Shown: positions 38,784 to 46,937 of the stretch, in pieces
Layout: every line of letters starts with the position of its first letter
How positions within the stretch are numbered: position 1 is the stretch's first letter
Assembly: GCA_903910745.1 (NCBI GenBank)
Contig: CAIWAO010000077.1
Coordinates: forward strand, 1 to 55,659
Direction: 5' to 3'
DNA length: 55,659 nt
Source: an uncultured Burkholderiales bacterium
GTDB taxonomy: Bacteria > Pseudomonadota > Gammaproteobacteria > Burkholderiales > Burkholderiaceae_C
Notes under the pieces: generated by a model
Seen by the model: the letters and a program-made list of their open reading frames with translations, nothing else
What the model was told of the DNA's origin: nothing
Databases searched by the model: none
Program-made: the position numbers and the translations under genes

Positions 38784-38813
38784 AAAAATAGGCTCCAAGA
38801 GGAGCCTATTTTT
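38784..38813 (-). terminator. terminator of the pnt operon
   Basis: A perfect 13-bp stem (core GGCTCC/GGAGCC) with a 4-nt loop is flanked by runs of A and T, so on the minus strand it ends in a T tract. It lies 26 nt after the pntB stop and fits a strong intrinsic terminator. It could also act in the other direction. Confidence 0.9.
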
Positions 38814-38838
38814 CTTAAGGATTTCTTTATAAGTTTGT

Positions 38839-40266
38839 TTACTCTACAGCCTTAACCATATCTTCAACTACTTTTTTGGCATCACCAAAAACCATCATCG
38901 TTTTGTCCATATAAAACAGCTCGTTATCCAATCCCGCATAACCCGCCGCCATGGAACGCTTGTTAACTATGACTGTCTTTGCTTTATAAGCGTCCAATAT
39001 AGGCATACCGTATATGGGGCTTCCCTTAACCAAAGCGGCAGGATTCACAACATCATTAGCACCCAAAATGATTGCTACATCAGCCTGTCCAAACTCCCCA
39101 TTAATGTCCTCCATCTCAAACACCTGATCATAGGGGACTTCTGCCTCAGCAAGTAACACATTCATATGCCCTGGCATACGGCCTGCAACCGGATGTATTG
39201 CATATTTAACAGTAATACCGTGCTCCATCAACTTATCAGCAAGCTCCATAACCGCGTGTTGAGCCCTTGCAACTGCCAATCCGTACCCTGGAACAATAAT
39301 GACAGTCTCTGCGTTCATCAACATGAAGGCCGCGTCGTCTGCACTGCCGCTTTTTACATTTCGCTGTTCTTGGCCACCTGCAACCTGCGCGGAAGCGCTA
39401 CCCCCAAAGCCACCCAAGATCACATTAAAAAAGGAGCGGTTCATCGCTCTACACATAATGTAGGACAAAATTGCTCCGCTTGAGCCAACCAAGGAGCCAG
39501 CAATAATCAACATACTGTTGTTTAAAGAAAATCCAATCCCCGCTGCTGCCCATCCCGAATAGCTATTGAGCATTGATACAACCACAGGCATATCAGCGCC
39601 GCCGATGGGTATGATAATTAAAAAACCAAGCACAAATGCGATAGCTAACATCGCAAAGAAGGCTCCCCAACTTTGAGAAGCAATGAATACACAGCCCAAA
39701 GCAATTGCCCCCAAAGCTAAGGCAAGGTTCAGTAAATGCTGGCCCGGGAAGACTACAGGTGAGCCTTGAAACCATCTAAATTTGTACTTGCCCGCCAATT
39801 TACCAAAGGCAATGACCGAGCCGCTAAATGTGATTGCTCCAATTGCAGCACCTAAAAATAGCTCTAACCTATTTCCCGTTGGGATAGGCAGATCGGCGGA
39901 TGCAACGATCTGAAATGCAACAGGTTCTGCAACTGCAGCAACTGCAATGAAAACTGCTGCCAAACCAATCATACTGTGCATGAATGCAACCAACTCTGGC
40001 ATTTTGGTCATCTCAACTCTTTGAGCCATAACAGCGCCAATCCCACCACCCAATACCAAACCTAGTAAAACCCAAGAAAGTCCTAAGGCGGAATCAGAGA
40101 GCTTATAAATCAACGCTCCAGTTGTGAGTACGGCAATAGCCATACCAATCATCCCAAATAAATTACCCCTCGTTGAAGTCGTTGGGTGACTAAGTCCTTT
40201 GAGCGCTTGTATAAAACAAATACTTGCGATTAAATAGAGCAGTGTGACTTGATCCATACTCATCAT
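38839..40266 (-). CDS. pntB: NAD(P) transhydrogenase beta subunit
   Basis: Proton-translocating transhydrogenase subunit with the NADP(H)-binding domain III. The 475-residue protein has about nine N-terminal membrane helices and the domain III markers VIIVPGYGLAVARAQH, HPVAGRMPGHMNVLLAEA, DVAIILGANDVVNPAA and MAAGYAGLDN. Its start overlaps the pntAb stop (ATGA). With PntAa and PntAb it makes NADPH from NADH at the expense of the proton gradient. A strong terminator follows. Confidence 0.97.
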   Translation of the reverse strand: MMSMDQVTLLYLIASICFIQALKGLSHPTTSTRGNLFGMIGMAIAVLTTGALIYKLSDSALGLSWVLLGLVLGGGIGAVMAQRVEMTKMPELVAFMHSMIGLAAVFIAVAAVAEPVAFQIVASADLPIPTGNRLELFLGAAIGAITFSGSVIAFGKLAGKYKFRWFQGSPVVFPGQHLLNLALALGAIALGCVFIASQSWGAFFAMLAIAFVLGFLIIIPIGGADMPVVVSMLNSYSGWAAAGIGFSLNNSMLIIAGSLVGSSGAILSYIMCRAMNRSFFNVILGGFGGSASAQVAGGQEQRNVKSGSADDAAFMLMNAETVIIVPGYGLAVARAQHAVMELADKLMEHGITVKYAIHPVAGRMPGHMNVLLAEAEVPYDQVFEMEDINGEFGQADVAIILGANDVVNPAALVKGSPIYGMPILDAYKAKTVIVNKRSMAAGYAGLDNELFYMDKTMMVFGDAKKVVEDMVKAVE

Positions 40267-40601
40267 GCAACTCCTTTGTCAGAACTTGCACCCTCAACCA
40301 CTTTAGGTTTTTTTTCCTTTTTCTTAAACATCTCTAGCATTCGCCGAGTCACTAAAAAACCACCAAAAACATTCACAGCAGCAAGGGTTACAGCAAGCAC
40401 TCCCATTGTTTTTCCGAGAGGGGTCTCAGTCATAGCAGCGGCAAGCATAGCGCCCACGATAACGATAGCTGAAACCGCATTCGTAACGGCCATCAAAGGT
40501 GTATGAAGCGCAGGCGTTACAGTCCAAACCACGTGGTACCCAACATAAATGGCAAGTACAAAAATGATTAAATTTGTTAGTGTGTGTGAAACTATTTCCA
40601 T
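40263..40601 (-). CDS. pntAb: NAD(P) transhydrogenase alpha subunit, membrane part
   Basis: Small membrane subunit (112 residues, about three helices) corresponding to the C-terminal part of enteric PntA: MEIVSHTLTNLIIFVLAIYV, then VTNAVSAIVIVGAML and FLVTRRMLEMFKKK. The start at 40601 follows the pntAa stop by 4 nt with GAGG upstream; a longer frame reaching 40655 would overlap pntAa by 50 nt and is rejected. The three-subunit layout (Aa-Ab-B) is like Rhodospirillum rubrum rather than E. coli. Confidence 0.93.
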   Translation of the reverse strand: MEIVSHTLTNLIIFVLAIYVGYHVVWTVTPALHTPLMAVTNAVSAIVIVGAMLAAAMTETPLGKTMGVLAVTLAAVNVFGGFLVTRRMLEMFKKKEKKPKVVEGASSDKGVA

Positions 40602-40605
40602 CTCT

Positions 40606-41721
40606 TTATTTCCTCGTGATTTCGCCGTTTTGTGTAACCAAACAAGCAGCAACAATATCGTCCGTCATATCGATATGAAGCGCTCCATCTGCATTCAAAA
40701 TTAATTTTAAAAAATCGAGTACGTTTCTAGCGTACAAGGAGGAGGCATCTGCGGCCACCAAAGACGGCAAATTTGTCTCACCCACAATTGTGACACCATG
40801 CTCAACCACCGTTTGGTCTGCTGCTGTTAAAGGACAGTTGCCACCCGCCGCCGCCGCCAAATCAATCACCACTGAGCCAGGCTTCATGGACTGAACCATC
40901 TCTGGGGTGACCAAAACTGGCGCCGCACGCCCAGGTATTAAGGCAGTGGTGATGACTACATCAGCCATTGCAACCCTTTTCGCAACCTCGGCCTTTTGTC
41001 TATCTAACCAACTTTGGGGCATTGGTCTTGCATAACCCCCCACCCCCTCAGCTGCATCTTTCTCTTCTTGAGTTTCATAGGGAACATCAATAAACTTAGC
41101 ACCTAAAGATTCAACCTGCTCTTTAACACTCGGTCTGACATCAGATGCCTCAATTACGGCCCCAAGCCTTTTCGCAGTTGCAATTGCTTGCAAACCCGCA
41201 ACACCGACACCCAAAATCACAACACGTGCAGCTTTAACGGTTCCAGCTGCTGTCATAAGCATTGGGAAAAAGCGCGGATATTTATCAGCGGCGATCATGA
41301 CCGCCTTATATCCAGCAATATTGGCCTGTGAAGACAAAACGTCCATACTCTGGGCCCTAGATGTTCTAGGAGCAGCCTCAAGCGCAAACCCAGTAACACC
41401 CGCCTTAGCAAGCAAATCCAATCCATCTCGGTCAAATGGATTAAGCATTCCCACCAACACACTGCCTTTTCTAAGAAGTCCTTGCTCAGAATGCAACGGA
41501 GCCCTTACTTTTAAAACTAAATCACAGTCAAACGCGGCTCGGGCATCAGAGATCTTTGCACCCACGGCCTCGTAAGCAGCATCTGTAATAGATGCGCCTA
41601 GACCTGCCCCTGATTGAATTAGTATAGAGTGCTCTTTGGCAATTAATTTTTTAGCAGTCTCTGGTGTGATCGCGACTCGTCGCTCACCCAAAACTGTTTC
41701 GGCTGCAACCCCAATTAACAT
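40606..41721 (-). CDS. pntAa: NAD(P) transhydrogenase alpha subunit, soluble NAD-binding part
   Basis: NAD(H)-binding domain I of the proton-translocating transhydrogenase. The 371-residue protein is related to alanine dehydrogenase and shows GERRVAITPETAKKL near the N-terminus, ILGVGVAGLQAIATAKRLGA (nucleotide fold) and VIDLAAAAGGNCPLT. It leads the pntAa-pntAb-pntB operon. A 179-nt gap separates it from the divergent nudJ gene; I see no regulator site there. Confidence 0.96.
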   Translation of the reverse strand: MLIGVAAETVLGERRVAITPETAKKLIAKEHSILIQSGAGLGASITDAAYEAVGAKISDARAAFDCDLVLKVRAPLHSEQGLLRKGSVLVGMLNPFDRDGLDLLAKAGVTGFALEAAPRTSRAQSMDVLSSQANIAGYKAVMIAADKYPRFFPMLMTAAGTVKAARVVILGVGVAGLQAIATAKRLGAVIEASDVRPSVKEQVESLGAKFIDVPYETQEEKDAAEGVGGYARPMPQSWLDRQKAEVAKRVAMADVVITTALIPGRAAPVLVTPEMVQSMKPGSVVIDLAAAAGGNCPLTAADQTVVEHGVTIVGETNLPSLVAADASSLYARNVLDFLKLILNADGALHIDMTDDIVAACLVTQNGEITRK

Positions 41722-41900
41722 ATAAAACTCCTACAGTCTTAAAAGATACTTTTTATCAAAAATGATTGGTGATTAAAATATAACTACATGCATTGTCCAC
41801 TAATTTTGGGACGTCATACTAAACTATTAAATTTCGGATCAATGCACGAGGTGCCTTTTACTTTTGTTTTTCACATTTCACTCAAAATCTTATCTACAAA

Positions 41901-42431
41901 ATGATCGAACGTTGGAAACCCAGTGTCACTGTTGCTGCAATCATTGAGCAAAACGGTAAGTTTCTTTTGGTGGAGGAGCATACACCTGAAGGTTTGATGC
42001 TGAACAACCCAGCCGGGCACTTGGAATTAGGTGAGTCCCCTGAACAAGCGTGTCAGCGAGAGGCGCTAGAGGAAACGGCCTATTCATTTATCCCTAAAAA
42101 TCTTGTGGGTATTTACCTTTCACGATTTAAACGTCATCAAAAAACCTCTGAAACCGACCCCATCTCAAAAGGGCCAACAGATATAGAAGATATCACCTAC
42201 CTTCGTTTTGCGTTTTGTGGGACATTGGGCACTTTTAACCCTAACTTAAAACTTGATGAAGGTATTGTAAGAACTCTGTGGCTTGATATACACGAAATCA
42301 GGAACTCACGCTCAATACACCGGAGCCCTTTATTACTCGCTTGCGCCGAAGATTATCTAAATGGGCAGCGCTTTCCATTGAACACATTGCACACCGACAA
42401 AAGCGTCTTTGCGCCAGAAGTGAGATATTAA
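41901..42431 (+). CDS. nudJ: Nudix hydrolase, NudJ-like
   Basis: Phosphohydrolase of the NudJ group (thiamine pyrophosphate and nucleoside di/triphosphates in E. coli). The 176-residue protein has the Nudix box at residues 39-61 (GHLELGESPEQACQREALEE); the final glycine of the consensus is alanine here, which many members tolerate. VTVAAIIEQNGKFLLVEE precedes it and LTIEDITYLRF-type strands follow. In many relatives mnmA follows nudJ; here ptsI faces it 9 nt away on the opposite strand. Confidence 0.87.
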   Translation: MIERWKPSVTVAAIIEQNGKFLLVEEHTPEGLMLNNPAGHLELGESPEQACQREALEETAYSFIPKNLVGIYLSRFKRHQKTSETDPISKGPTDIEDITYLRFAFCGTLGTFNPNLKLDEGIVRTLWLDIHEIRNSRSIHRSPLLLACAEDYLNGQRFPLNTLHTDKSVFAPEVRY

Positions 42432-42440
42432 AAGTACCGC

Positions 42441-44219
42441 TTATTTATCTTGGTTATAAAGCTCAACCATCACAGAAGGATCGTTTGAGTGCATGACCTC
42501 TTGAGCCCAGTTTTGAAGGAGTTGAGTATCTGCTCGCAAAATCTCTTGCTTGACGGATAATATTTGAGTGGGGTGCATGGAAAAACTCCTTAGCCCAAGC
42601 CCTAACAATAGACGGGTAAGCGTTGGGTCACCTGCCATTTCTCCGCAAATTGAAACCGCTTTACCCGCCGCGTTACATGCAGATATAGTATCTGCAACCA
42701 AGCGCAGCACTGCAGGGTGAAGCGGATCATATAAATGCGCAACCTGCTCATCCGCTCTATCAATTGCTAGAGTATATTGAATCAAGTCATTTGTACCAAT
42801 TGATAAAAAATCAAAGTACTCCAAAAACATCTTGGCACTAATTGCGGCTGCGGGTATTTCAATCATCGCCCCCACCTTAACAGGCCCATACACTTCGCCC
42901 ATAGCATCAAGTTGATGGCGAGCGGTCTCAATTAATGATAGTGTCTGCACAATCTCTTTTTTGTGGGCAAGCATCGGAATAAGTAAATTCACTTGGCCTT
43001 TGGCAGCCGCTCTCAAAATCGCTCGTAACTGCGTCAAAAACATACTTGGGTCCGCCAAGCTCCAGCGTATTGCGCGCAAACCTAAGGCAGGATTCAAATG
43101 CGCCTCGTCCTTCATCGTTCTGTCAAGCGACTTATCAGCCCCCACATCCACTGTTCGAATCGTAACGGGCAGACCATTCATACCCTGCACTGCAGCGCAG
43201 TAGGCTTTGTACTGCTCCTCCTCATCTGGCAGCTGCCCATCTCGGCCCATAAAAAGAAATTCACTTCTAAACAATCCAATTCCTACAGCGCCTACCGACA
43301 TTGCAGACTTTGTGTCCTCTGGCATTTCAATATTTGCCAAAAGTTCAACACGTTCATCATCTAAAGTAGCAGCAGGGCGATGTCTCAGCCTTGTCAATCT
43401 TTCTCTTGAAACCTGAGCTTGTCGCTGTTTAAAACTGTATTCATCTAAAATAATCGGGGAGGGGTCAACTATTACCACCCCAGCATCTCCGTCTATGATG
43501 ATCCAATCGTCTTGTCTAATCAATTGGCTAGCAGTTCTAGACCCTACAACCGCAGGAATATCTAAGCTTTTTGCAACAATTGCAGTGTGAGAAGTTTTTC
43601 CACCAACGTCTGTGATGAAGCCAGTAAATACGCTTTGTTTAAATTGCAATAAATCAGCCGGCGATAAATCATGGGCGACCAAGATTAATGGGACCTCCAT
43701 TTGATCTTCACTAATGAGCTCTTGTTGTTGCCCCACTTGCTTGGGAACACTTTTAATTTTATGATCTAAAACAGTTGGGTCACCCTTAAGATGTCTGAGG
43801 ATTCGCTCCACTACTTGCTCCAAGTCTCCTTTGCGCTCTCGTAAATAGGGATCGTCCATCTCGTCAAATTGACGTGCAACGACCTCAAGTTGGGAAGTTA
43901 AGGCCCACTCGGCGTTGTAAAGGCGCTCTCTTACCCAAGTATTTATTCCACTTGCAAGCATTTCATCTTGCAAGAGCATCATGTGCACATCCAATAATGC
44001 GGCTAACTCTGGGGGCGCCTCCTTAGGCAATGATTGATGCAGTTTATGAATTTCATCAATAACACACTGGCGGGCGTGTACCACACGCTGGATTTCACTC
44101 TCAATTTGATTGGAATTTATGAAGTAGTGTGCAACGTCCACTCGACTCGAGGCAACAAGTACAGCACGCCCCATAGCAATGCCACGAGCAACTGCGAGAC
44201 CATGAATTGAAAAAGTCAT
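42441..44219 (-). CDS. ptsI: PTS enzyme I
   Basis: Takes phosphate from phosphoenolpyruvate and passes it to HPr. The 592-residue protein has an N-terminal HPr-binding domain, the active-site histidine His211 in VGGKTSHTAIVAKSLDIPAVVG-type context (GGKTSHTA), and the PEP-binding C-terminal barrel (GLFRSEFLFMGRD, LRAIRWSL, IEIPAAAI, IGTNDLIQYTLAIDR, CGEMAGDPT). It lies 23 nt after the HPr gene. With no EIIB/EIIC in view the relay is probably regulatory. Confidence 0.96.
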   Translation of the reverse strand: MTFSIHGLAVARGIAMGRAVLVASSRVDVAHYFINSNQIESEIQRVVHARQCVIDEIHKLHQSLPKEAPPELAALLDVHMMLLQDEMLASGINTWVRERLYNAEWALTSQLEVVARQFDEMDDPYLRERKGDLEQVVERILRHLKGDPTVLDHKIKSVPKQVGQQQELISEDQMEVPLILVAHDLSPADLLQFKQSVFTGFITDVGGKTSHTAIVAKSLDIPAVVGSRTASQLIRQDDWIIIDGDAGVVIVDPSPIILDEYSFKQRQAQVSRERLTRLRHRPAATLDDERVELLANIEMPEDTKSAMSVGAVGIGLFRSEFLFMGRDGQLPDEEEQYKAYCAAVQGMNGLPVTIRTVDVGADKSLDRTMKDEAHLNPALGLRAIRWSLADPSMFLTQLRAILRAAAKGQVNLLIPMLAHKKEIVQTLSLIETARHQLDAMGEVYGPVKVGAMIEIPAAAISAKMFLEYFDFLSIGTNDLIQYTLAIDRADEQVAHLYDPLHPAVLRLVADTISACNAAGKAVSICGEMAGDPTLTRLLLGLGLRSFSMHPTQILSVKQEILRADTQLLQNWAQEVMHSNDPSVMVELYNQDK

Positions 44220-44242
44220 AAAGAAATAACCATTCTTTTTAT

Positions 44243-44512
44243 TTACTCACTTTCACCAAATTTTTCATTTATTAGTTTTAATAGCTCTTGCATGGCAAGA
44301 CTTTCGTTTTCACCCTCGGTCTCCAACTCGATCTCTGTTCCAAGACCTGCTGCCAACATCATAACGCCCATGATACTTTTAGCATTGACTCGGCGCTCTC
44401 CCTTTGATATCCAGACTTGACACGCAAAAGAGCCTGCCAACTTAGTCAGCTTAGCAGAAGCTCTGGCGTGAAGTCCTAATTTATTGCTGATAGTTACTTT
44501 GTTTTTTATCAT
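44243..44512 (-). CDS. ptsH: HPr phosphocarrier protein
   Basis: Accepts phosphate from EI at His15 and passes it to EIIA proteins. The start at 44512 gives 89 residues beginning MIKNKVTISNKLGLHARA. His15 (GLHARA) and the regulatory Ser46 (AKSIMGVM) are both in place, matching the HprK found at 34404. The start lies 32 nt inside the EIIA gene. A longer frame to 44551 adds 13 residues without family support. Confidence 0.94.
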   Translation of the reverse strand: MIKNKVTISNKLGLHARASAKLTKLAGSFACQVWISKGERRVNAKSIMGVMMLAAGLGTEIELETEGENESLAMQELLKLINEKFGESE

Positions 44513-44927
44513 ATATTTTTTTAACTTGATTTTGTGGGGCTGTGACTGCAACTTGCATTACACCTTGAGCACCACCCGCCAAAGCACGTTGCATCAAGGC
44601 CTCTAAAGATTCGTTTCTATAGTTTATTGCTCTTAAGAGCATCGGCAAATTAACGCCCGCAATAAGTTTCGCCGGTGTGCCTTCGACAAACTTCTTAGCA
44701 ACATTTGAAGGAGTAGCACCAAAAATATCTGTCAAAACTAGAGTAGGCCTATCTGCCAAATCATCTCTTAAATATTCCAGTTTTTCCAACGTTACTTCCG
44801 GATCTTCTTCAGCGTTAACATCCATCGCGATCAGATCCTCTGCGCAATCCGGATATACATGCAATGCACAAGCTCTTAGGGCATGTGCCAAAGGCGCATG
44901 CGCCACCATAATAATGCGTATGTTCAT
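44481..44927 (-). CDS. PTS EIIA, mannose/fructose family
   Basis: A 148-residue EIIA of the mannose family with the phosphorylated histidine at position 10 (MVAHAPLAHAL), and LVLTDIFGATPSNVAKKF and GVNLPMLLRAINYR typical of the fold. In Burkholderiales this gene usually sits between gshB and ptsH. Here ptsH and ptsI follow as expected, but gshB is elsewhere and an MFS transporter precedes it by 31 nt. No matching EIIB/C/D genes are visible, so a regulatory role is likely. Confidence 0.92.
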   Translation of the reverse strand: MNIRIIMVAHAPLAHALRACALHVYPDCAEDLIAMDVNAEEDPEVTLEKLEYLRDDLADRPTLVLTDIFGATPSNVAKKFVEGTPAKLIAGVNLPMLLRAINYRNESLEALMQRALAGGAQGVMQVAVTAPQNQVKKIYDKKQSNYQQ

Positions 44928-44958
44928 TGCTTTAGTATATAAAAGTTTTGAGAAGCAC

Positions 44959-46224
44959 TTACTTTGCGTGCGACTCTTTAAATTCTGGCTTTAAATTATC
45001 TCCCTTTGGAAGCAAAAAATACGCATACGATACTGCACAACAACAAAGATCAATGATAAAAGCCAATCTATAACTCCCATCTATACTTAAACCTATGCTA
45101 GAACCCCAATCTATCAATAAACCCAATCCCCACTGAACAACAAAAATTCCCAAAAAAATCACTAGGTTAAACGAGCAAAGCGCTTTACCCGCAAGCTCCC
45201 TGTCAAAAGAAAGGCCAACGGTTGGCTGAATCATGGCAATAACAGAGCTGGTTAAACAAAACAAAATCAAAATACCAACCCCTTGACCCTGAGCAGATTG
45301 AGTGAGCCAGAGTAGGGATATCAAACTAAAGGGGTAAATCATCTTCATGAGCCTTGTCACACTAAATCCCCTGCGCTCTAGAAAAGGCATGGCCCAGCCC
45401 CAAGCACCAAAACAAAAAAGCATCGCTAGATTGATAAAAAACAAACCACGAGCCGCCTCCATAGGCGTAAATTTGTCAATCTGCACCAACCATGGCCCCG
45501 CCCACAAGGTTTGTATTGCAAGCAAACTTCCATAGCCAAAAAAACCAACTGGTACAACTTTTCTAAAGTATGGATTCTTAACGACTAGTAAATAGGAGGC
45601 CCAAAAATCCAATTTTTTAGCCCCGCCGTCTGGCGTCTCCTGTTGCACTTCCCACGGCGGAACATATATGTTAATCATGACTAGCGAAAACACCAAAATA
45701 ACACTCAAACATAAAAACACAAATCGCCAGCCTAGATAAGGGAGTACCCACTGAACGGGGAGAGTAGACATCAACATGCCCAAAGACCCAGTCATCAATA
45801 ACCAAGAGTTTGCTCTCATTTGAGTGGCGGGCGCGAGCCACCTGCGCCCACCCGTTAGGGGCGCCATCAAACAGGCGCTAACACCAACTCCCGTCAAAAT
45901 CCGAGCCGCCCATAACTCATAGAAGTTTCTAGCTAATGCAAAACCAACACAACCTAAGAAAGCAAACATCATTAAAAACATTGACACTTTTTTAGGGCCA
46001 AACCGATCTAACCATCCCCCCATCGGTATTTGCACTAAAGCGAATCCGAGAGAAAATCCACCCGCAAGTAATCCTAATTCATGGGCTTGTAGATTCAACT
46101 CAAGAGACAGGGCAGGGGAGAGAGTTGCCGTAACTGCACGAACCAATGTGGATACAAAGTAGGCAATCCCAAAGGCAGAAAATACCAAAATAGCTTTTCT
46201 TGTATCCAGTAACTGATTATTCAT
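44959..46224 (-). CDS. MFS transporter
   Basis: A 421-residue major-facilitator protein with about twelve helices. The loop 2-3 signature MGGWLDRFGPKKVSMF is clear. The substrate is unknown. It overlaps the upstream lipoprotein gene by 8 nt and precedes EIIA-man by 31 nt, so lipoprotein, transporter and PTS genes may share a transcript. That proximity alone does not show that the PTS controls it. Confidence 0.85.
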   Translation of the reverse strand: MNNQLLDTRKAILVFSAFGIAYFVSTLVRAVTATLSPALSLELNLQAHELGLLAGGFSLGFALVQIPMGGWLDRFGPKKVSMFLMMFAFLGCVGFALARNFYELWAARILTGVGVSACLMAPLTGGRRWLAPATQMRANSWLLMTGSLGMLMSTLPVQWVLPYLGWRFVFLCLSVILVFSLVMINIYVPPWEVQQETPDGGAKKLDFWASYLLVVKNPYFRKVVPVGFFGYGSLLAIQTLWAGPWLVQIDKFTPMEAARGLFFINLAMLFCFGAWGWAMPFLERRGFSVTRLMKMIYPFSLISLLWLTQSAQGQGVGILILFCLTSSVIAMIQPTVGLSFDRELAGKALCSFNLVIFLGIFVVQWGLGLLIDWGSSIGLSIDGSYRLAFIIDLCCCAVSYAYFLLPKGDNLKPEFKESHAK

Positions 46225-46810
46225 TTGTATTTATTTTGATGGATGAGAAATATGTATTTACTGTCTCTTTATCTTCTTTTGACTTATTAGGCCTGTAATA
46301 TGCAACTTGATATAAATTATTTGCATATCCAAACCAAATTATCTCTGCGTCCATCCCCCGCTGACCGCTCACTTTTAAATATTGCGCCTTCGGACTTAAA
46401 ACTGCCTTGATGTTACTCCATTCAACAAATTTCGGCTCTTCTTGAAATCCAAGCGCTTGTAAGCTTGCACCTTTAAAAAGTTGAATCCAGGTTTCATTTA
46501 CTCCCTCGCCACTTGCCTTTGCTCCAGCAACGGGCTTGTTTTGAGGAACACTTAGATATGAAACTGTAAACTGTTGATTATCCTTCTCACATCCAATCAT
46601 TGTTACCTCTACGCTTCCATCCTTTGAGTTCTCGCTCAGTGGTACTTGTCTGGTTGCCTCATTTGGTTTGCAGGGAAGCCAAACCTGCAATCCCGTATCT
46701 TTAATATTAATTTCCCGCCAATTCATACCCTGAGAACAACCCAATATAGCTAAGGACAATGGTGAAATAATGATTGAAAATATAAACTTGCACATACGGT
46801 TTTGTAACAT
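46217..46810 (-). CDS. predicted lipoprotein, function unknown
   Basis: A 197-residue protein with a type II signal peptide and lipobox ILGC (Cys25). The mature part has two other cysteines (in LPCKPNEATR and MIGCEKDNQQ) that might form a disulfide, then a beta-rich region (DAEIIWFGYANNLYQVAYYRP). A second ATG five codons in (46795) is an alternative start. I do not recognise a family. It overlaps the MFS gene by 8 nt and is divergent from the CoA-transferase across 127 nt with no site I can name. Confidence 0.65.
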   Translation of the reverse strand: MLQNRMCKFIFSIIISPLSLAILGCSQGMNWREINIKDTGLQVWLPCKPNEATRQVPLSENSKDGSVEVTMIGCEKDNQQFTVSYLSVPQNKPVAGAKASGEGVNETWIQLFKGASLQALGFQEEPKFVEWSNIKAVLSPKAQYLKVSGQRGMDAEIIWFGYANNLYQVAYYRPNKSKEDKETVNTYFSSIKINTNE

Positions 46811-46937
46811 GATTTTTTATTGGCTTCTGCTTGAGTAACAATCCCCTAAATTCCACCCATTTTAAGGTTGTATTTTTTTGCTAAATATCCTTTAAACTTG
46901 ATCCCTTGATTTTCTAATCCTCTAAGCGTAGCTAGTT

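Noticed and set aside
40602-40655. Longer start for pntAb
   Set aside because: It would overlap pntAa by 50 nt and adds residues absent from the family; ATG 40601 follows the pntAa stop directly.
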